Below are positions 19,145-27,613 of a stretch of DNA of 64,000 nt, one piece after another. The stretch is from JBCCGG01 sp039029395. GTDB taxonomy: Bacteria; Pseudomonadota; Alphaproteobacteria; Kiloniellales; JAKSDN01. The stretch spans positions 62,001 through 126,000 of the forward strand of contig JBCCGG010000009.1 of the NCBI GenBank assembly GCA_039029395.1, written 5' to 3'. The translations under genes were made by a program, and so were the position numbers. Each line of letters opens with the position of its first letter. Position 1 is the stretch's first letter. The notes beneath the pieces are model-generated. The model ran no database searches. It was not told the origin of the DNA and saw only the letters and a program-made list of their open reading frames with translations.

Positions 19145-19744
19145 TTAGCCCTTGCCCCGCTTGCGCCATTCGTCGCACAGCATGGCGAAAAGCACGTGAT
19201 CGCGCCATTGGCCGTTGATGCGCAGGTAGCGCTGGGCATAGCCTTCTTCGCGGAAGCCCATCTTGACCAACAGGCCCCGGCTGGCCGTGTTGTTGGGCAG
19301 GCAGGCCGCCTCCAGGCGGTGTAGGGCGAGGTCGTCGAAGGAGAAGTTGAGCGCCGCCACCAAGGCCTCGGTCATATGACCGCGCCGGGCATAGGCCTGC
19401 CCGGTCCAATAGCCCAGGCTGGCGCACTGGCAGACGCCGCGCCGCACATTGGAGAGGGTGACCCCGCCGACCAGCTGGTCATCGGCGCGCAAGAAGATCA
19501 GGAAGGAGTAGCCGACACCGTCGCGCCATTCCTGTGAATGGGCGCGCACCCGCCGGCGGAAGGCGCTGCCGCTCAGGGCGTCGTGGGGCCAGGTCGGCTC
19601 CCAGGGGCTCAGGAAGGCGCGGCTTTGTTCGCGCAGATCGGCCCAGGCCCGCCAGTCGCCGAGTCTGGGCGGGCGCAGGTAGATGCGCCCGGATTCCAAC
19701 TTGAGGCCGCGCTGTACGCCAGGGCCGAGGACCGGCATCCGCAT
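19145..19744 (-). CDS. GNAT acetyltransferase, RimJ/RimL-like
   Basis: 199 aa. The N-terminal LESGRIYLRPPRLGDWRAW and the core LGYWTGQAYARRGHMTEAL (acetyl-CoA-binding loop) plus HRLEAACLPNNTASRGLLVKMGF are those of ribosomal-protein N-acetyltransferase relatives. The target is unknown; N-terminal or small-molecule acetylation are both possible. It starts 16 bases after the M16 peptidase gene and is the last gene of the thrC operon, an arrangement common in alphaproteobacteria. Confidence 0.93.
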   Translation of the reverse strand: MRMPVLGPGVQRGLKLESGRIYLRPPRLGDWRAWADLREQSRAFLSPWEPTWPHDALSGSAFRRRVRAHSQEWRDGVGYSFLIFLRADDQLVGGVTLSNVRRGVCQCASLGYWTGQAYARRGHMTEALVAALNFSFDDLALHRLEAACLPNNTASRGLLVKMGFREEGYAQRYLRINGQWRDHVLFAMLCDEWRKRGKG

Positions 19745-19760
19745 GATGTGCCCCGATACC

Positions 19761-21017
19761 TCAGCTGAGGTGCGCTTCGAGGCGATCGAAGCTGGCCACG
19801 TGGTCGAGCGGGCCGAGCGCCGCCAAACAGGGCCGGCTCGCCGTCAGGCGCCCGGTTAAGCGCGCGAGCATCGCCTCGTCGACCGCCTCGATCTTGTCGA
19901 CGATTTCCTCGACCGGCAGGGCCCGGCCGAAGGTCAGGATCTGCTGGGCCAACTGCTCGCAGCGGCAGCCGGTGCTCTCGCGGCTCATCAGCACGCTCGC
20001 CTTGAGCTGGGTCTTGGCCCGTGCCAGCTCATCGGCGCCGACATTGCCGGCGACCTTGTTGAGCTCGTCGCAGACCAGCGGGATCAGATCGGCGGCCTGG
20101 CGCGTGCCGGTTCCGGCGTAGACGCCGAACAGGCCGCCATCGCTGAAGGCCGAGACGAAGGAGTAGACCGCATAGGCCAGCCCGCGCTTCTCGCGCACCT
20201 CCTGGAACAGGCGCGACGACATGCCGCCGCCGAACAGGCTCGAGAGCACCATGGCGCCGTAGTGGTCTTGATCCCGGTAGCCGACGCCCTCGAAGCCGAG
20301 CAGCAGGTGGACCTGCTCCAGATCGCGGTTTTCCCGATACTCGCCGCCGGTGTAGGCGGCCGGCTCGAGCGCGGCCTTGCTGTCCTCGGGCAGGTGGTCG
20401 AAGGACTCTTGCACCTGGGCCACGAAGTCCTCGTGCTCGATCTTGCCGGCCGCGGCGACGACCATGCGCGAGGCGCCGTAGTGGCCAGCCATGTAGCCCT
20501 GCAGGTTCTCGCGCGCCAGGCCGGCGACGATCTCGGCGCGGCCGAGCACCGGGCGGCCAAGCGCCTGGTCGGGATAGGCGGTTTCCTGGAAGTGGTCGAA
20601 GATGATGTCGTCAGGCGTGTCGTGGGCCTGGCCGATCTCCTGCAGCACGACCTCGCGCTCGCGCGCCAGCTCATCGGCGTCGAACACGGAGTCCTGCAGG
20701 ATGTCGGCGATCACGTCGAGCGCGAGGGGCGCGTCGTCGGCCAGCACCTTCGCGTAGTAGGCGGTGTTCTCGCGCCCGGTGTAGGCGTTGAGGTGGCCGC
20801 CGACCGCCTCGATCTGCTCGGCGATCTCGAGGGCCGTGCGCCGCTTGGTGCCCTTGAACGCCATATGCTCCAAGAGGTGGGCGATGCCGTTGACCTCGGG
20901 TGGCTCGTGCCGGGTGCCGACGTCGACCCAGGCACCGACCGAGACGGTCTCCACGCTCGCCACCCGGTCGCTCGCAACGGTCAGGCCGTTGGCCAGGGTG
21001 GTCAGCTGCACCGTCAT
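19761..21017 (-). CDS. M16 zinc metallopeptidase (processing-peptidase-like)
   Basis: 418 aa. The inverted zinc motif HxxEH is H47-L-L-E50-H51, in the context GIAHLLEHMAFKGT, with the distal glutamate about 75 residues later (REREVVLQEI). The C-terminal half has the R/Y pair region EKRGLAYAVYSF typical of bacterial PqqL/mitochondrial-processing-peptidase beta relatives. Cytoplasmic, no signal peptide. It lies 13 bases after thrC and is co-transcribed with it; a link to threonine synthesis is not implied by function. Confidence 0.96.
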   Translation of the reverse strand: MTVQLTTLANGLTVASDRVASVETVSVGAWVDVGTRHEPPEVNGIAHLLEHMAFKGTKRRTALEIAEQIEAVGGHLNAYTGRENTAYYAKVLADDAPLALDVIADILQDSVFDADELAREREVVLQEIGQAHDTPDDIIFDHFQETAYPDQALGRPVLGRAEIVAGLARENLQGYMAGHYGASRMVVAAAGKIEHEDFVAQVQESFDHLPEDSKAALEPAAYTGGEYRENRDLEQVHLLLGFEGVGYRDQDHYGAMVLSSLFGGGMSSRLFQEVREKRGLAYAVYSFVSAFSDGGLFGVYAGTGTRQAADLIPLVCDELNKVAGNVGADELARAKTQLKASVLMSRESTGCRCEQLAQQILTFGRALPVEEIVDKIEAVDEAMLARLTGRLTASRPCLAALGPLDHVASFDRLEAHLS

Positions 21018-21030
21018 GTCGCTTCTCTCA

Positions 21031-22434
21031 TCATACCTTCTCGAGCGCGCGGACTCTTCTGATCTCGGCCTGAAGCGCCGCCAGATCGTTGGCCATCACC
21101 TTAAAGCGCTCCTTGCGGCTGAACAAATCGGCCAGTCGCGGCGGCAGTTTCGGGCGCTGGCCGGTGGCCTCCTCAACCGCGTCGGGGAACTTGGCCGGAT
21201 GGGCCGTGGCGAGCGCAACGATCGGCGTGCCGGTGGCCCGCTCGGCCTTGCGCGCGGCGGCGATGCCGATCGCCGAGTGGGGGTCGATCAGCTCGCCGGT
21301 CTCTCGGTAGAGCCGGCGGATCTCGGCCAGCGTCTCCTGGTCGTCGAGCTTGAGACCGGAAAAGCCCTCGAGCGGCGCCAGATTGGGCAGCGCCGCGCGC
21401 TCGAAGCGGCCGTTCCGGCGGAAGCCCTCGAGCAGGGCCGCGACCGCGGCGCCGTCGCGCTCGGCCATGTCGAACAGCAGACGCTCGAAGTTGCTCGAGA
21501 CCTGGATGTCCATGGAGGGCGAAAGGCTGGGCTCGACCGGCGCCAGGGACATGACACCGGTCTCGAGGAAGCGGGTCAGGATATCGTTGCGGTTTGAACC
21601 GATCACCAGGCGGTCCAAGGGCAGGCCCATCTGACCTGCGCCGTAGCCGGCGTAGACGTTGCCGAAATTGCCGGTCGGCACCGCGAAGGCGACCCGCCGC
21701 TGGGGCGCACCCAGGGCGACCGCGGCGGCGAAGTAATAGACGATCTGGACCATGACCCTGGCCCAATTGATCGAGTTGACCGCCGATAGCGAGACCTCGT
21801 CTCGGAAGGCCTCGTCGTTGAACAGGGCCTTCACCAAGTCCTGGCAGTCGTCGAAGCTGCCCTGGATCGCGAAGTTGTGCACGTTCTCCGAGGGCACCGT
21901 GGTCATCTGGCGGCGCTGAACCTCGGTGACCCGGCCCTCGGGGTGGAGCATGAAGATCTGGATGCGCGCGCGATCCCGGCAGGCCTCGATCGCCGCCGAT
22001 CCGGTGTCGCCCGAGGTCGCGCCGACGATGGTCAAGCGCTCGTTCCGGCGCGTCAGCACCTTGTCGAACAGTCGGCCGACCACTTGAAGCGCGAAGTCCT
22101 TGAAGGCCAGGGTCGGCCCGTGAAACAGCTCGAGCAGCCAGAGTTTTCGATCCAGTTGCTTCAAGGGCGCCACGGCGGCGTGGTCGAAGCTCTCGTAGGC
22201 GGCGTTCAGGATGCGCGCGAGCTCGTCGTCGCTCAGCGCCTCGCCGACGAAAGGCTTGATGACCCGTTGGCCCAGCTCCGGATAGGACAAACCATCGAGC
22301 GCGCCGATCTCGTCGGCCGATAGTCGCGGCCAGCGTTCCGGCAGGTAAAGCCCGCCGTCGCGCGCCAGACCCGACAAGAGCGCGCCTTCGAAATCCAAGA
22401 CCGGGGCCGTGCCCCGGGTCGAAATGTATTTCAT
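21031..22434 (-). CDS. thrC: Threonine synthase
   Basis: PLP enzyme converting O-phosphohomoserine to threonine. 467 aa from the ATG at 22434 (MKYISTRG); a GTG two codons earlier is also possible. The PLP lysine is K112 in TLAFKDF. Other family parts are TSGDTGSAAIEA and PTGNFGN (PLP phosphate loop). Its substrate comes from ThrB, encoded about 9 kb away. First gene of an operon with the M16 peptidase and acetyltransferase. Confidence 0.98.
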   Translation of the reverse strand: MKYISTRGTAPVLDFEGALLSGLARDGGLYLPERWPRLSADEIGALDGLSYPELGQRVIKPFVGEALSDDELARILNAAYESFDHAAVAPLKQLDRKLWLLELFHGPTLAFKDFALQVVGRLFDKVLTRRNERLTIVGATSGDTGSAAIEACRDRARIQIFMLHPEGRVTEVQRRQMTTVPSENVHNFAIQGSFDDCQDLVKALFNDEAFRDEVSLSAVNSINWARVMVQIVYYFAAAVALGAPQRRVAFAVPTGNFGNVYAGYGAGQMGLPLDRLVIGSNRNDILTRFLETGVMSLAPVEPSLSPSMDIQVSSNFERLLFDMAERDGAAVAALLEGFRRNGRFERAALPNLAPLEGFSGLKLDDQETLAEIRRLYRETGELIDPHSAIGIAAARKAERATGTPIVALATAHPAKFPDAVEEATGQRPKLPPRLADLFSRKERFKVMANDLAALQAEIRRVRALEKV

Positions 22435-22499
22435 TCCCACCCCTCGCTCGCGCGGCCTGCTACTCTAAACGGCCCGGGGCGGGCCCGGCAAGCCGGCGG

Positions 22500-22940
22500 C
22501 TAGGAGAAGGTCACCTGGCCGATCCAGGTGCGTTGGCGGCGCGCCAGGCGGCTCTCGGTGGTCTCGCCCTCGAAATCGGCGGGCGACCGGTCCAACTCCG
22601 CGGGATCGACGTCCTCGAAGGTGTTGACGTTGACCACGGCATGGGTGCGGCCGTCGATCTCGCCGGTGATGACCGGTACCACGCCGCACTCTCGGCAGAT
22701 GTGGAAGTCCGCGGTCTTGGTGCCGAAACGGTAGCGCTTGACCTTGTCAGGGTCGGCGATCTCGACCGAAAGCCGGCCCTCGGGATGGGAGGTATAGACC
22801 CCGCCGTGCTTGCGGCAGAAGCCGCAGCCGCAGGCGCGTACCGGGATCAGGCCCGAGCCGCCCGGCCAGACGAAATCGAAACGGATCGCGCCACAATAGC
22901 AACCTCCGGTGATCGGGCGCCCGTCGCTCGAAGCGTTCAT
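22500..22940 (-). CDS. GFA/CENP-V family zinc protein (copy A)
   Basis: 146 aa with the zinc-binding cysteines of the GFA fold: GGCYCGAIRFD near residue 13, ACGCGFCRKHGG near residue 38 and HICRECG near residue 82. The founding member was named for glutathione-dependent formaldehyde activation, but most relatives have no proven activity. A second GFA gene is at 54186-54593; the two are not close in sequence. It is isolated upstream of thrC, and the 430 bases on its far side contain no gene. Confidence 0.92.
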   Translation of the reverse strand: MNASSDGRPITGGCYCGAIRFDFVWPGGSGLIPVRACGCGFCRKHGGVYTSHPEGRLSVEIADPDKVKRYRFGTKTADFHICRECGVVPVITGEIDGRTHAVVNVNTFEDVDPAELDRSPADFEGETTESRLARRQRTWIGQVTFS

Positions 22941-23382
22941 GATGGGAAACCTCCGGTCATTATGGACACAAGGATGGCAAGGCAGCAGACCATTAAAACC
23001 CTTGTTCTGCTCCCGTCAATTGGCCGTCCGAGGGGACAACCGGGTTATCTGTTGTTCCATCGGCGACAAAATGAAGGCCGTGGACATATTTTTAATAGAT
23101 GATCGAATAGAGTGCTCATCTTGAAGTAAGTATTCGTTCCTAATGCCACCGGAATCCCAAACTCCGTGGCAACACAGGTTCTGTCGAAAGAGAAGTCACA
23201 TTACGTGATTAATAACAAATACTTAACGTCCCGATTTGACGAAACGGCCAGGCCCATCCAGCCTCATTCACCCGTGACATTGCCTCAAAAGCGCGGCACG
23301 ATTTTGCTCCAGGGACAAAATGTGACCCTTGCGCAAGGGACAAATCGTCCCCTTATAAATACCAAGAGGGGTAGTGTCTGCG
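22941..23382. other. AT-richer gene-free stretch before the pspA operon
   Basis: About 440 bases without a convincing gene, clearly less GC-rich than the surroundings (for example TTTTTAATAGATGATCGAATAG near 23088 and ATTAATAACAAATACTTAACG near 23208, in separate blocks). It holds three copies of GGGACAA (23033, 23312, 23337) and a palindrome next to the last two. A short open frame here looks non-coding. It probably contains the promoters of the GFA gene (leftward) and the pspA operon (rightward). Confidence 0.6.
23312..23354 (+). promoter_or_regulatory. Palindrome and GGGACAA repeats before the pspA operon
   Basis: CCCTTGCGCAAGGG (23326-23339) is a perfect 14-base palindrome. It is flanked by GGGACAA copies at 23312 and 23337, and the second runs into CGTCCCCTT, which forms a further dyad with AAGGGAC. 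The cluster ends about 30 bases before the first start codon, a likely operator position. Confidence 0.45.
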
Positions 23383-24561
23383 ATGGAAACTATTAATGCC
23401 ATTATGATCCTGGAGCCGGATCCTGTTCAGCAGGATGCCCTGGCGGCCTATATGGCGCGCTATGCGGAAGCCGGCAGCTGGCTCGCCGGCCCGGTTTTCG
23501 AGGGTCATATCACAGATCAGGTGCGCCTCCACCGGCGCTACTACAACGAGCTGAGAGGCCGTTTCGAGTTGCCGGCGCAGAGCGCTGTCTTGTGCCTCAA
23601 GCACGTGGCGCGCCTGTGCCGAAGGGCGCCGGCGGTGCCGGTGCTCTCGCCGCTCGGGCCGGTGCCCTACGACCGCCACCTCTATGGCGTCAAGGCGGTC
23701 GATCAGCTGTCGCTGGCCACCCTGGCCGGCCGGGTCGTCGTGCCCACTGCGCTCTCCAGCTATCAGGCGGGCGAGCTGGCGGTCGGCAGCGGCGAGCTGC
23801 TGTACGAGGAGGACAACTGGATTTTTTCGCTGCGCACGACCCTGTCGCGCGCCGCGCTCGACCATGCTCACAGAGGAAAGGAGCCTGTCATGTCGGATAA
23901 ACTCTTGACCCGCGTCACGCGGCTGATTTCCGGTATCGCCCACAACACGCTGTCCCATGCCGAGCAGGCCGCGGCCGTGCCGGTCATGGAGCAGGCGGTG
24001 CGCGACATCGACGACGCGATCAAGGACGTGCGCGCCGAGATCGGCCAGAACGAGGCGACCAAATACAACGTGACCCGCCGTATCACCGAGCTGCGGGGCG
24101 AGCACGGCAACCTCGACGCCAAGATCGCGACCGCCCTGGGCGAGAGCCAGGAGTCTCTGGCCGAGGCTGGGGTCGCCCGTCAGCTCGACATCGAGAACCA
24201 GCTGGCGCTGCTGAACCGAACTCTTGAGGACGCCGAGGGCGAGATCGCCAAGCTGACCGACTCGCTCAACGCCCTGCGCGCCAGTCGGCGCGAGGCCCAG
24301 CAACGCCTCAAGGACTTGAAATCGGCGCCGCCCGCGGCGGCCGGCGACAGCGGCGGCGGCGCGCCGGGCCGCTCGGCGACAGCCAAGGCGGACGAGGCCA
24401 TCGAGAGCGCCCAGCGCTTGGGCGAGGACCTGACCGGCGTGCCCGGCAGCGAACGGCCGATCAGCAACAAGGAGCTCGAGGACCTGGACGAGCTGCACCG
24501 CCAGCACGCGATCCGCGAGCGCCTGGCCAAGCACCGCGCCGGCCTCAAGGCGGATCATTGA
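23383..24561 (+). CDS. Unknown N-terminal domain in frame with PspA
   Basis: Open frame of 392 codons from the ATG at 23383 (a GTG nine bases earlier is possible) with no stop before the end of PspA. Residues 1-169 form a domain I do not recognise: globular, no signal peptide, with FELPAQSAVLCLKHVARLC and a hydrophobic end ALSSYQAGELAVGSGELLYEE in separate parts. The remaining 223 residues are a complete PspA. A strong internal ribosome site exists before the PspA ATG, so either a true fusion, two overlapping products, or a lost stop codon is possible. AAGAGGGG lies 11 bases before the first ATG. Confidence 0.6.
   Translation: METINAIMILEPDPVQQDALAAYMARYAEAGSWLAGPVFEGHITDQVRLHRRYYNELRGRFELPAQSAVLCLKHVARLCRRAPAVPVLSPLGPVPYDRHLYGVKAVDQLSLATLAGRVVVPTALSSYQAGELAVGSGELLYEEDNWIFSLRTTLSRAALDHAHRGKEPVMSDKLLTRVTRLISGIAHNTLSHAEQAAAVPVMEQAVRDIDDAIKDVRAEIGQNEATKYNVTRRITELRGEHGNLDAKIATALGESQESLAEAGVARQLDIENQLALLNRTLEDAEGEIAKLTDSLNALRASRREAQQRLKDLKSAPPAAAGDSGGGAPGRSATAKADEAIESAQRLGEDLTGVPGSERPISNKELEDLDELHRQHAIRERLAKHRAGLKADH
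23890..24561 (+). CDS. pspA: PspA/IM30 membrane-stress protein
   Basis: 223 aa, the normal PspA length, starting at an ATG preceded by AGGAAAGGAG with six-base spacing. The start SDKLLTRVTRLISGIAHNTLSHAEQ and the long heptad-rich helices (MEQAVRDIDDAIKDVRAEI..., NQLALLNRTLEDAEGEIAKL) are those of PspA/IM30/Vipp1 (ESCRT-III-like) proteins that coat and repair the inner membrane. The last 60 residues are a Gly/Ala-rich linker and a basic tail (HAIRERLAKHRAGLKADH). Followed by yqiJ-like and flotillin genes, a frequent partnership. Confidence 0.85.
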   Translation: MSDKLLTRVTRLISGIAHNTLSHAEQAAAVPVMEQAVRDIDDAIKDVRAEIGQNEATKYNVTRRITELRGEHGNLDAKIATALGESQESLAEAGVARQLDIENQLALLNRTLEDAEGEIAKLTDSLNALRASRREAQQRLKDLKSAPPAAAGDSGGGAPGRSATAKADEAIESAQRLGEDLTGVPGSERPISNKELEDLDELHRQHAIRERLAKHRAGLKADH

Positions 24562-24606
24562 GGCCGGTCCCAGATCGTCATTGGAGCCTAGGAAAGGAGC
24601 TGCGCC

Positions 24607-25338
24607 ATGACCGCCATGGAGTTCCTGCTGGCCGATCAGAACGTCGCCTTCACGGTGGCGCTGGTGATCACCCTGGTGATCGCCACCCTGGAGATCGTCA
24701 GCCTGATCCTGGGCCTCGGCCTGTCGGATCTGATCGATGGCATGCTGCCGGACTTCGACGCCGATGTGGACCTCGACCTTGACGTCGACGCGGACGTCGA
24801 TGCCGATGGAGATTTCTCTCCCGAGGTGCCGAGCGCCAGCGACACCAACGTCTTCATGTGGGCCTTCGGCTGGCTCAACGCGGGCCGGGTGCCGATGCTG
24901 ATCCTTCTGGTCTGCTTTCTGGGGATCTACACGGTGATCGGCTATGTGGCTCAGTTGATCGTGCAGCCAATCATCGGGCTGTTGCCGGCCATCGTTGTTG
25001 GCCCGGCGGCGCTGGTGCCCACCCTACCACTGACCCGTCAGGCCAGCCGGGCAATCTCCCGGGCGATCCCCCGGGAGGAGAGCTTCGCGGTCAGCGACCG
25101 GGAGTTCGTCGGCCTGGTCGGCAGCGTCACCCTGGGCCCGGTCGAACGGGACAATCCGGGCAAGGCCAAGCTGACCGACCGTCATGGCGACGTTCACTTC
25201 GCCAGGGTCCGCGCCGCCGAGCCGGGCGCCCGCTTCGGGCTCGGCGACAAGGTGCTTCTGGTCGCGCAGGATGGCCATCTCTTCGATGTCATCGCGCCGC
25301 CCGACAGTCTTTCACAGGGGCCGGCCGCCAAGGCCTGA
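24607..25338 (+). CDS. yqiJ: YqiJ-like membrane protein with OB-fold domain
   Basis: 243 aa. Membrane segments at about residues 15-38, 92-112 and 118-145. Between the first two is an Asp-rich stretch (about residues 49-69, Asp alternating with Ala, Val and Leu) that could bind cations. The C-terminal region (about 165-235) has the NfeD/YqiJ OB-fold pattern EFVGLVGSVTLGPVERDNPGKAKL and LGDKVLLV. NfeD-type partners are needed for flotillin function. Ribosome site GGAAAGGAG, 45 bases after pspA and 40 before the flotillin gene. Confidence 0.85.
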   Translation: MTAMEFLLADQNVAFTVALVITLVIATLEIVSLILGLGLSDLIDGMLPDFDADVDLDLDVDADVDADGDFSPEVPSASDTNVFMWAFGWLNAGRVPMLILLVCFLGIYTVIGYVAQLIVQPIIGLLPAIVVGPAALVPTLPLTRQASRAISRAIPREESFAVSDREFVGLVGSVTLGPVERDNPGKAKLTDRHGDVHFARVRAAEPGARFGLGDKVLLVAQDGHLFDVIAPPDSLSQGPAAKA

Positions 25339-25378
25339 GCCCAGCCCATAGTTCCCGCACAGCAAGGGAGAAGTTGAA

Positions 25379-27064
25379 ATGGAATTCTATCTCATCATAG
25401 GCGGCGTGGTCGTCGTCGTACTACTGGCAGTCGGCATAATGCTTGCCAAACTCTATGTAAGAGCCCCGAAGGACGTGGCTTTCGTGCGCACCGGCTCGGG
25501 CGGCCCCCGGGTGATCAAGGACGGCGGTGCGCTCAAGATCCCGATCCTGCACGACATCACCTGGGTCAACCTGCGCACCCTGCGCCTGGAGGTCCGCCGC
25601 CAGCGCGAGGGCGCCATGATCACCCTGGACCGCATGCGCGTCGACATCGGCGTGGAGTTCTACGTGCGCGTCAAGCCGGATTCCGAATCGATCGCCCTGG
25701 CCGCCCAAACCCTGGGCGAGCGCACCCTGGAAAGCGAGCAGCTGCGCGACCTGGTCGAGGCCAAGTTCGTCGATGCCCTGCGCGGCGTAGCGGCGCAGAT
25801 GGCGCTCAACGACCTGCACGAAAAACGCCAGGACTTTGTCCAGAAGGTGCAGAACGCGGTCGCCGGCGATCTGGAGCAGAACGGCCTTGAGCTGGAGTCG
25901 GTCTCGCTCACCTCGCTCGACCAGACCCCGGCCGAGTTCTTCAACCCGGACAACGCCTTCGACGCAGAGGGCCTGACCCGCCTGCGCGAGATCACCGAGA
26001 CCAAGAAGAAGGAGCGCAACGAGATCGAGCAGGAGACCCGCATCGATATCGAGCAGCGCAACCTGGATGCCGACCGGCGCGCCTTCGAGATCTCCCAGGA
26101 GAAGGAGTTCGCGCGCCTGGAGACCGAGCGCAACGTCGCCAACCACACGGCCGAGACCAAGGCCCAGACCGCCGAGCGCGAGGCCGAGGCCAAGCGCATG
26201 GAGGAGCAGGCCGAAATCCAGGCCGGTCTCTCGATCAAGCAGAAGCAAATCGAGTCCGACCGAGACGTGGAGCTGGCCCGTCAGGAGAAGTCGATCACCG
26301 TCGCCAACAAGTCGCGCGACGAGTCCAAGGCCCAGGCCGAGGCCAACGAAGCGCGCTCGGAAGCGGTCGCCGCCGAGGAGAAGGTCAAGACCGTGGCGCG
26401 GGTTGCCGAGGCCGAGCGGCAAAAGCTGGTCGCCATCGTCTCCGCCAAGGAGCAGGCCGAGCGCGACGCGGTCGAGGTCACGGTTTCGGCCGAGGCCGAG
26501 CGCCATGCCTCGGAGGACCGGGCCGAGGCGACCCTGGTTGCCGCCAAGGCCGATTCCGAAGCGGTCAAGATCAAGGCCCAGGCCGATGCCGCCCGCTACC
26601 AGGTCGAGGCCGAGGGTCAGGAAGCGATCAACGCAGCGCGCAACGTGCTCGACGACCGCATCATCGCGCTCGAGCTCAAGAGCGCGCTCATCAAGGTGCT
26701 GCCGGAGGTTCTGGAAGCGGCCATGAAGCCGGTCGAGAAGATCAAGGACATCCGCATCATCGACATGGGCCAGGGCGCGATCACCGGCGGACAGCCGGGC
26801 GCCAACGGCGCGGGACCCCTGCCGCTCGGCGCGGGCGGCGGCGCTGGCGGCAGCCTGCCCGACAACATCGTCCAGGCGCTGATGGCCTACCGCATGCAGG
26901 CGCCCTTGGTCGACGAGCTGCTCGAGGAGCTCGGCTTCGAGCCCAAGAAGGGCATCGGCCAGCTGGCCAGCCGGCTCTCGGCCGACATCGGCGGCCTAGG
27001 GGCCAACGGCACCGGCCAGCCGATCGAGCCGGAGGCGCAAGAGGAAAGCGACAAGCCGGCATAA
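25379..27064 (+). CDS. yqiK: Flotillin-like protein (YqiK type)
   Basis: 561 aa. One N-terminal membrane helix (residues 4-26), a SPFH/band-7 domain (about 30-210: FVRTGSGGPRVIKDGGALKIP...), a long coiled coil (about 215-430) rich in EAxAK-type repeats, and a Gly-rich C-terminal region with PDNIVQALMAYRMQAP near residue 495. Flotillins organise membrane microdomains and affect membrane fluidity. With PspA and YqiJ it forms an envelope-maintenance operon closed by a strong terminator. Confidence 0.95.
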   Translation: MEFYLIIGGVVVVVLLAVGIMLAKLYVRAPKDVAFVRTGSGGPRVIKDGGALKIPILHDITWVNLRTLRLEVRRQREGAMITLDRMRVDIGVEFYVRVKPDSESIALAAQTLGERTLESEQLRDLVEAKFVDALRGVAAQMALNDLHEKRQDFVQKVQNAVAGDLEQNGLELESVSLTSLDQTPAEFFNPDNAFDAEGLTRLREITETKKKERNEIEQETRIDIEQRNLDADRRAFEISQEKEFARLETERNVANHTAETKAQTAEREAEAKRMEEQAEIQAGLSIKQKQIESDRDVELARQEKSITVANKSRDESKAQAEANEARSEAVAAEEKVKTVARVAEAERQKLVAIVSAKEQAERDAVEVTVSAEAERHASEDRAEATLVAAKADSEAVKIKAQADAARYQVEAEGQEAINAARNVLDDRIIALELKSALIKVLPEVLEAAMKPVEKIKDIRIIDMGQGAITGGQPGANGAGPLPLGAGGGAGGSLPDNIVQALMAYRMQAPLVDELLEELGFEPKKGIGQLASRLSADIGGLGANGTGQPIEPEAQEESDKPA

Positions 27065-27120
27065 CCAGAAGGCCCCAAGCCGGCCGCGAAAGGGGTCCAA
27101 GATCCTCCCATCATAACCTC

Positions 27121-27144
27121 GGGCCCGCCAGGGATGGCGGGCCC
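27121..27144 (+). terminator. Rho-independent terminator of the pspA-flotillin operon
   Basis: Perfect 10-base stem GGGCCCGCCA/TGGCGGGCCC with a GGGA loop, followed by TTCGTTCT. It lies 57 bases after the flotillin stop. Confidence 0.88.
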
Positions 27145-27177
27145 TTCGTTCTGCGGGGGGCCTAATGGACGAAGCGG

Positions 27178-27360
27178 CGAGAACCAACAAGCGGAATCAC
27201 AGAGACCCCAGAGGAGCCCCAGAGCTCACCGAGGGGAATGGAGATTAGAAGGAGGATTCTCGCAAAGCGTCTGTTGGAAGTTCGCTGAAGGTCATGAAGA
27301 GATCCTCGGTGGCCTCTCTGGCCCCTCTGTGACCTCTGTGTCGGCACTGGTTGTTGGACC
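27178..27360. repeat. Long imperfect inverted repeat
   Basis: The stretch 27182-27233 (AACCAACAAG..., then CACAGAGACC, CCAGAGGAGC) is matched in reverse complement at 27304-27358 (GCCTCTCTGG, CCCTCTGTGACC, GGTTGTTGG) at roughly 80 percent identity by eye, with about 70 bases between the arms. No gene is visible inside. It may be a dispersed intergenic palindrome or a structured RNA. Confidence 0.5.
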
Positions 27361-27599
27361 TAGCTATCAGTCTTGTAGGCCTCGCTCGTCACCTCGAGGC
27401 ATTGGCGCATGAGGGTGAGGTAATAGGCGCGGTCGCGGAACTGCTCCGAGCTCTCTTTCTCGCTCTGCAGGATGCGCTCGAACAGAACAGCGGCCAGGCC
27501 GTACTTGGTCTCCGGGTAGGTGCCCGTTGACATGATGCCGCCGACCGCATCAGCCGCCGCGCCCGCGACTTTTCCTGTGATCCTGCCCAGTCCGGTCAT
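27360..27599 (-). CDS. Small hypothetical protein (79 aa)
   Basis: ATG with GCGGAGG five bases upstream, 14 bases after the carboxypeptidase stop, so probably its operon partner. The N-terminal third is Gly/Ala-rich (LGRITGKVAGAAADAVGGIM) and the rest is helical and charged (YGLAAVLFERILQSEKESSEQF, YLTLMRQCLEVTSEAYK). No signal peptide is clear. I do not recognise the family. Confidence 0.65.
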   Translation of the reverse strand: MTGLGRITGKVAGAAADAVGGIMSTGTYPETKYGLAAVLFERILQSEKESSEQFRDRAYYLTLMRQCLEVTSEAYKTDS

Positions 27600-27613
27600 G
27601 GCTTGCCTCCGCT

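Noticed and set aside
23294..23308. Sigma-54 promoter before pspA (CGGCAC...TGCT)
   Set aside because: The GG and GC doublets are nine bases apart instead of ten, and no enhancer site or pspF gene is visible.
23166..23396. 76-codon frame before pspA
   Set aside because: It spans the repeats and palindrome, has no ribosome site, and its product has no protein-like features.
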